In this document: in pieces, positions 6,418 through 9,808 of the stretch
Numbering within the stretch: position 1 is the stretch's first letter
Layout of the letters: each line of letters opens with the position of its first letter
Translations under genes and position numbers: made by a program
Origin: Spirochaetaceae bacterium
Lineage (GTDB): Bacteria > Spirochaetota > Spirochaetia > SZUA-6 > Bin103
Reading direction: 5' to 3'
DNA length: 9,808 nt
Assembly (NCBI GenBank): GCA_026710565.1
Contig: JAPOQV010000432.1
Location: 1 to 9,808, forward strand
The notes under the pieces: model-generated
The model's input: the letters and a program-made list of their open reading frames with translations, nothing else
The model's database searches: none
Told to the model about the DNA's origin: nothing

Positions 6418-8961
6418 TCATGCCTTCATGCGGGTGTCCGACGGATCGAACAGGGCCAGGCCGGGCGCGACGGTCACCGGGAAGGGCTCGTTCATGTACA
6501 GCACCTGCAGGCGAGTTCCGGCCTCGGCATGCTCGGGCGGCAGGTAGGCGAACAGCAGGTACGTTCCGACCGATGGCCCCATGCCGGCCGAGGTCACGCG
6601 CGACTCGCGGCCGTGCGCGTCGGCGATCCGTTGTCCGTCGGCGGTCAGGATCGGTTCGTTGCCGCCGGTCGGGAAGCGGTCGATGCCGGCCGCGCCGGTG
6701 TGGTCGTCCATGGTCAGCGCGCACATCCTGGCCATCGGTCCGCCGGCACGCGCCTTCAGGTAGGCAGCCTTGCCGATGAAGTCGTCGCGCTTCACGCGCG
6801 GGCGGGCCAGGCCGGCCTCCATCGGCGAGTACTCCGCGGTGAGGTCGGAGCCCATCAGCAGGTAGCCCTTCTCCATGCGGCCGGTGGTGCCGTAGACGCC
6901 GATGCCGACCGGCCGGGCGCCGAGCGGGCGGCCCGCTTCGCAGAGCGCATCCCACAGGCGCACGCCGTGCTGCATGGCCGTGGTGATCTCGAAGCCGCCC
7001 TCGCCCACGTAGGAGATGCGCAGCATGGTCACCGGCACGCCGTCGATGATCGCCTCCCGCAGCGTGCCGTAGGGGAATTCCGCCTGCGAGAGGCCGGTGT
7101 CCGTGATGCCGCCGAGCAGCGCGCACGCGTCAGGTCCCCACACGCCGATCGTGCACAGCGCCGAGGACCGGTTCTCGAACTGCACCGAACCGTCGTCGGG
7201 CAGGTGGCGGCGGAACCACACCTCGTCGCGGGCGCCGTCGAAGGCGCCGGTGACGACCCGGAAGCGGTCGGCGGCCAGGCGCTGGATGGTGAGGTCGGCG
7301 CGGATGCCGCCGTCCGGGGTCAGCAGCGGAGTGTAGATCGAGCTTCCCACGGGGCGGTCGCACTTGTTCACCGTCAGCCGTTCCAGGTAGGGCACCACTC
7401 CGGGGCCGGTGAGGTCGAAGAGCTGGAACGCGCTCAGGTCGACGATGCCGGCCTTCTCGCGCATGTGCAGGTGCTCGGCGTTGATGATCGGCGACCACCA
7501 GCGGCGGTCCCACTCGTGTGGGCGGTCGGGGACGCCATAGCGCTCCACGAGGTCGGCGTTCGACGCGTACCACTGCGGGCGCTCCCAGCCGCGCGCGTCG
7601 TACAGCTCGGCGCCCAGCGCCGCGGTGCGGTCGTGGAACGGGGCGCGATTCATGCCGCGCTCGGACGCCCACTGCTCGCGCGGGTGCACGATGCCGTAGG
7701 TCTTGTTGAAGTGCTCGTCGGCGCGCGCGCGGATGTGGCGCTCCGTGCGCTCGTGGGCGTAGAAGCGGGTGATGTCGGAGCCGTGCGGGTCGCACAGGCG
7801 CGGGTAGCCGTGGGTCATCCACTCGGCGATCAGGCGCGCGGTGCCGGGCCCCTCCTTGATCCACACCGCCGCCGCCGACCAGAGCCCCTCGACCTCCGCG
7901 GTCTCGCCCAGCACCTGCTGCGCGTCGGGGGTCAGGGAGAGCAGCCCGTTCACGGCGTACTGCATCTCGGAGCCGGCCAGCAGCTCGCCCATGATCTCGC
8001 GCGCATGGCCGAGCTGCGGGGCGAAGTCGTCGCCCGTGAACGGCATCTCGGTCGGCGAGCGTTCCGCCTCTGCCAGGGAGGGGATGTCGGCCGGGCGCAC
8101 CAGGATCGGGCGATGGGCGTAGGAGCCGACCTCCATCGCCTCGTGGCTCTGCCGCTCGTACATGAACACGTCCATGTCGCGCACGATCGGGTAGCCGATC
8201 TCATTGCCGGTCTTCTTCATCAGGTCGATCGGACCCATGTCGGCCATCTGGTGCACGGCGGGCGTGAGCGGGATGCTGGCGCCGGCCATGGCCGCCACGC
8301 GCGGGCTCCAAACGCCGCAGGCGACCACCACCTGCTCCACCGCGATCGCGCCGCGGCCGGTCACGACCGTGCGGATGCGCGGCCGGCCGAACGGGCGATG
8401 CTCGACCTCCAGCCCGGTGACCTCGGTGTTGTCCAGAACGGTCAGCACGCCTTTCGCCAAGGCTCGTTCGCGCATGATGGTGCCGGCCTTCACCGAGTCG
8501 ACCACCGACACCGCGGGCATCCAGAAGCCGCCCTTGATCACGGCGCCGTTTACGTACGGGATGCGCGCGACCACCTCGTCCGGCGTCAGAAGCTCCGCCT
8601 CGATGCCCCAGGAGCGCGCCGAGGTCATGCGCCGGCGCAGCTCCTCCATGCGCTCCTCGGTGCGCGCGACCTCGACGCCGCCGCAGGTGGTGTTCACCCC
8701 CAGCTCCTCGTACTGGCGCTGGCTCTCCAGCGTCAGCATGGCGATCTCGCGGCCGTGGTCGGTCGGGAAGATGAAGTTGGACGCGTGGCCGGTGGAGCCG
8801 CCCGGGTCGGGCAGCGGCCCCTTGTCGATCAGGACCAGGTCCTCCCAGCCCAGCTCCGCGAGGTGGGCGACCAGGCAGTTGCCGACGATGCCGGCGCCGA
8901 TCACGGCGACCCCGGCCCGCTCGGGTACGGGCTGCGCGTTCGTTACCATAGGCTCACTCAC
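6418..8961 (-). CDS. Dimethylglycine/sarcosine dehydrogenase-like FAD oxidoreductase fused to GcvT domain
   Basis: The 847-residue protein matches the length and order of DMGDH-type enzymes. An N-terminal FAD-binding DAO domain (about 17-400) starts with VIGAGIVGN (Gly22, 24, 27). GGSTGHASN (54-62) places His59 where DMGDH attaches FAD covalently. A middle FAO-type linker follows (about 400-490), then a GcvT domain (about 495-735) with LLTPDGGIRADLTI (Asp556 at the folate-chemistry position), YVGEGGFEIT, RMEKGYLLMGSDLTAEYSPMEAGL in two pieces, and DFIGKAAYLKAR. A GcvT C-terminal domain closes it. Such proteins oxidatively demethylate dimethylglycine or sarcosine and hand the one-carbon unit to tetrahydrofolate. 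The GTG at 8959-8961 is taken as the start; an ATG four codons in (8947-8949) is equally possible because neither has a strong ribosome binding site. The precise N-methyl substrate is not determined by the sequence. Confidence 0.9.
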   Translation of the reverse strand: MSEPMVTNAQPVPERAGVAVIGAGIVGNCLVAHLAELGWEDLVLIDKGPLPDPGGSTGHASNFIFPTDHGREIAMLTLESQRQYEELGVNTTCGGVEVARTEERMEELRRRMTSARSWGIEAELLTPDEVVARIPYVNGAVIKGGFWMPAVSVVDSVKAGTIMRERALAKGVLTVLDNTEVTGLEVEHRPFGRPRIRTVVTGRGAIAVEQVVVACGVWSPRVAAMAGASIPLTPAVHQMADMGPIDLMKKTGNEIGYPIVRDMDVFMYERQSHEAMEVGSYAHRPILVRPADIPSLAEAERSPTEMPFTGDDFAPQLGHAREIMGELLAGSEMQYAVNGLLSLTPDAQQVLGETAEVEGLWSAAAVWIKEGPGTARLIAEWMTHGYPRLCDPHGSDITRFYAHERTERHIRARADEHFNKTYGIVHPREQWASERGMNRAPFHDRTAALGAELYDARGWERPQWYASNADLVERYGVPDRPHEWDRRWWSPIINAEHLHMREKAGIVDLSAFQLFDLTGPGVVPYLERLTVNKCDRPVGSSIYTPLLTPDGGIRADLTIQRLAADRFRVVTGAFDGARDEVWFRRHLPDDGSVQFENRSSALCTIGVWGPDACALLGGITDTGLSQAEFPYGTLREAIIDGVPVTMLRISYVGEGGFEITTAMQHGVRLWDALCEAGRPLGARPVGIGVYGTTGRMEKGYLLMGSDLTAEYSPMEAGLARPRVKRDDFIGKAAYLKARAGGPMARMCALTMDDHTGAAGIDRFPTGGNEPILTADGQRIADAHGRESRVTSAGMGPSVGTYLLFAYLPPEHAEAGTRLQVLYMNEPFPVTVAPGLALFDPSDTRMKA
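6422..6538 (-). repeat. Direct repeat copy B (of 4554-4669)
   Basis: This is the intact 3' end of the FAD-GcvT fusion gene, including its stop. It is repeated downstream at 4554-4669 in the same orientation with about 90% identity, with the GH32 gene between the copies. The start-to-start distance is 1,868 bp. Confidence 0.9.
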
Positions 8962-8969
8962 GACTGCCC

Positions 8970-8998
8970 ATGCTGAGACCTTGCGGTTGCGGGGTCAA
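8970..8998 (-). promoter_or_regulatory. Possible promoter for the FAD-GcvT/GH32 operon
   Basis: On the minus strand TTGACC (8993-8998) is followed after 17 nt by CAGCAT (8970-8975). The -35 is good and the -10 poor. A transcript would begin within a few bases of the GTG start, which would favour the internal ATG or a nearly leaderless message. It is the best candidate in the 112-bp gap (8962-9073). Confidence 0.25.
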
Positions 8999-9073
8999 GA
9001 TTCCCCGGGCGGCGCTGGTGGATCCGACGGATCGACAAGGTACTACGTCGCCGGTCCCGCGGCCGGATGGCGA

Positions 9074-9460
9074 TCAAGACCCCGGCAGCGGCTGCACATG
9101 GTCTTCGAGCCATGCGCGCAGCTCTGCAAAGCGGAAGGCATTGGACTCGAACAGACCCATGAAGTGACCGTAGGCGGCGCGGCTGTCGCAGTCGATGAAG
9201 TGGCCGTTCAGGCCGAGAAAACGCATCCGTGGCGCCGACCGCGGTCCGCTTGTTGCCGTCGACGAACGGGTGGTTCATCGCGAGGCTTTCATGCATGGCG
9301 GCTGCGTCGTCGAGCAGGCCATCGTAGTAGCCCATCTGCGGACGCATGCCGGCTGACTCCAGCGCACCCCGTCGCGGACGCCCGGCGAGCCGCCGAGCTG
9401 AGTGAGCAGATCGTCATGTATGGCGACCACTTCCTCGATTGTGGGGAAGCTGCGGGTCAC
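9074..9460 (-). pseudogene. doc: Doc/Fic-family death-on-curing toxin gene, double frameshift
   Basis: From GTG 9458-9460 to TGA 9074-9076 the span is exactly 129 codons, the usual size of Doc. The parts lie in two frames. The first part reads FPTIEEVVAIHDDLLTQLGG then SPGVRD, the middle ALESAGMRPQMGYYDG then HPFVDGNKRTA, and the last LGLNGHFIDCDSRAAYGHFM to WLEDHVQPLPGS. HPFVDGNKRTA is the Fic active-site motif; Doc of phage P1 uses it to phosphorylate EF-Tu. One base is missing near 9366-9371, just after VRD, and one extra T lies in a run of four at 9218-9221. The indels cancel, so the ends share a frame while the active-site segment does not. The product is presumably inactive. All larger genes in the window are intact, which argues for true decay, but both sites touch homopolymers, so sequencing error is possible. 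Confidence 0.85.
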
Positions 9461-9570
9461 CGGGCCAGCAGCTTGTACAGCAGCCGATTGCGCTCCAGGC
9501 TCGCCCGGTAGTGGGCCATCACCTCAGGGCGGACCCGATGCTGCGCCCTGGCTGCGATGTAGCTGGTTCC
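9457..9570 (-). pseudogene. Remnant of the small gene upstream of doc (probable antitoxin), 5' end lost
   Basis: On the minus strand an open frame ending at TGA 9457-9459 reads TSYIAARAQHRVRPEVMAHY and then RASLERNRLLYKLLAR. Its TGA overlaps the GTG of the doc-like gene as GTGA (9457-9460), the coupling usual for toxin-antitoxin pairs. A short protein ending in an LERNRxLYxLLA-type tail directly before a Doc gene is a pattern I associate with antitoxin-like partners. There is no start codon for the full frame: upstream of about 9571 the sequence changes to insertion-sequence DNA and reaches a TAA near 9590. An internal GTG-ATG pair would give only about 20 residues. The insertion most likely removed the start. 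Confidence 0.55.
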
Positions 9571-9624
9571 TGTCCGTAAATTCGCAACTTATTGAATGGG
9601 CGTGATTTGAGGGTTTTGGCGGGG

Positions 9625-9652
9625 TTGAAAAAAGGGGTGTTCCGGTTATCAT
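9625..9652 (+). promoter_or_regulatory. Likely transposase promoter
   Basis: TTGAAA (9625-9630) and TATCAT (9647-9652) are 16 nt apart, the best sigma-70-like pair in the window. Transcription would start near 9659, giving a leader of about 38 nt to the transposase ATG. Confidence 0.55.
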
Positions 9653-9686
9653 CGCTGGTGCAAACCTCGACAAAACCGAAACACCC
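9635..9686 (+). repeat. 13-bp inverted repeat around the transposase promoter
   Basis: GGGTGTTCCGGTT (9635-9647) pairs with AACCGAAACACCC (9674-9686) across 26 nt, with one mismatch that becomes a C-A mispair or is neutral in one orientation. The left arm lies in the promoter spacer and touches the -10. The right arm ends directly before the GGAG ribosome binding site (9687-9690). Transcripts from the element's own promoter would lack the left arm. Confidence 0.75.
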
Positions 9687-9696
9687 GGAGACCCCG

Positions 9697-9808
9697 ATGC
9701 GCACGACACGCACCGAACAACCAAGTGTATTCCAGACGCCGCAGATTGACCATACCGTCGGCGACGAACTGGAACTGGCGTCCCTGTTGCTCGATCAACA
9801 TCCCGAAC
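9697..9808 (+). CDS. Transposase, N-terminal fragment (ISNCY-like)
   Basis: ATG at 9697-9699 follows GGAG (9687-9690) with a 6-nt gap and opens a frame that is unbroken to the window edge, 37 residues. It begins MRTTRTEQPSVFQ and continues with VGDELELASLLLDQHPE. A basic start, a short Phe-containing segment and then a (G)xELxxxSxLLDxHPE helix resembles the N-termini of ISNCY-group transposases I know from memory. The catalytic domain is outside the window, so family assignment is tentative. The position inside an element that disrupts the doc partner gene supports the transposase call. Confidence 0.6.
   Translation, partial: MRTTRTEQPSVFQTPQIDHTVGDELELASLLLDQHPE

Larger units (their letters stand above)
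9571..9808 (+). mobile_element. Left end of an insertion sequence (runs off right edge)
   Basis: From about 9571 the composition becomes clearly more A/T-rich. The stretch holds a promoter, an inverted repeat and the start of a transposase gene, and it interrupts the small gene upstream of doc. The boundary at TGTCCGTAAATTCG is inferred from where the interrupted reading frame stops making sense. The other end and any target-site duplication lie outside the window, so the exact end is uncertain by about 10-20 bp. Confidence 0.65.

Noticed and set aside
6382..8976. 864-codon plus-strand open frame
   Set aside because: It mirrors the FAD-GcvT gene almost end to end. Its composition is low-complexity (His, Arg, Val, Ala, Asp), and the minus-strand protein has clear conserved domains.
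8958..9347. 129-codon minus-strand frame containing the Fic motif, as an independent short toxin
   Set aside because: It starts in the middle of the Doc sequence and switches to nonsense after the T-run at 9218-9221. The conserved C-terminus is in another frame, so it is part of the pseudogene.
9519..9724. Two short minus-strand frames inside the IS end
   Set aside because: They are antisense to the transposase start and promoter, with no ribosome binding site or recognisable sequence.
1..9808. CRISPR arrays, tRNA or rRNA genes, riboswitches
   Set aside because: No regularly spaced short repeats, cloverleaf-like segments or conserved RNA cores were seen on reading both strands. A covariance-model scan would be needed to exclude small RNAs.

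Overview
This is a GC-rich (roughly two-thirds G+C), gene-dense bacterial accessory region. The mix is consistent with a free-living or host-associated aerobe that scavenges methylated amines and organophosphonates: two non-heme-iron oxygenases, two tetrahydrofolate-type GcvT-fold proteins, an intracellular fructosidase, a secreted lipoprotein hydrolase and a decayed toxin gene beside an insertion sequence. The sequence alone does not fix the taxon.

Left block (1-3457). Two divergent units share a 192-bp promoter region. On the minus strand, an HD-domain oxygenase resembling TmpB (1553-2149) overlaps by 4 bp a DmdA/GcvT-like methyltransferase (252-1556). That gene is followed after 22 bp by an unrecognised gene that runs off the left edge (1-229). 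On the plus strand is a gamma-butyrobetaine-hydroxylase-like Fe(II)/2-oxoglutarate enzyme resembling TmpA (2342-3457). The TmpA/TmpB pair is known to turn 2-(trimethylamino)ethylphosphonate into glycine betaine plus phosphate. A translationally coupled GcvT-type protein is therefore a plausible next step that demethylates the betaine. This is the most interesting feature of the window.

Middle block (3492-8961). A convergent minus-strand gene encodes an endonuclease/exonuclease/phosphatase-fold lipoprotein (3492-4445), best read from a GTG start with a strong ribosome binding site. A 401-bp stretch (4446-4846) follows that holds a truncated second copy of the 3' end of a GcvT-type gene. Next comes a likely two-gene minus-strand operon: an 847-residue dimethylglycine/sarcosine-dehydrogenase-like FAD-GcvT fusion (6418-8961) followed by a GH32 fructosidase with divergent catalytic motifs (4847-6379). 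The GH32 gene lies between two about 116-bp direct repeats, the true 3' end of the fusion gene and its truncated copy. This suggests insertion or loss of a paralogue by recombination.

Right block (9074-9808). A Doc/Fic toxin gene is broken by two compensating single-base indels. The small upstream partner gene that overlaps it has lost its start, where the left end of an insertion sequence begins. The element has its own promoter, a 13-bp inverted repeat placed like the anti-readthrough hairpins of other IS elements, and the first 37 codons of a transposase.

Working together, TmpA, TmpB, the DmdA-like protein and the DMGDH-like fusion could form a route from a quaternary-ammonium phosphonate to phosphate, glycine betaine and less methylated glycines, feeding one-carbon units to folate. 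The first two steps rest on known family chemistry; the linkage to the two GcvT-type proteins is inference from gene order.
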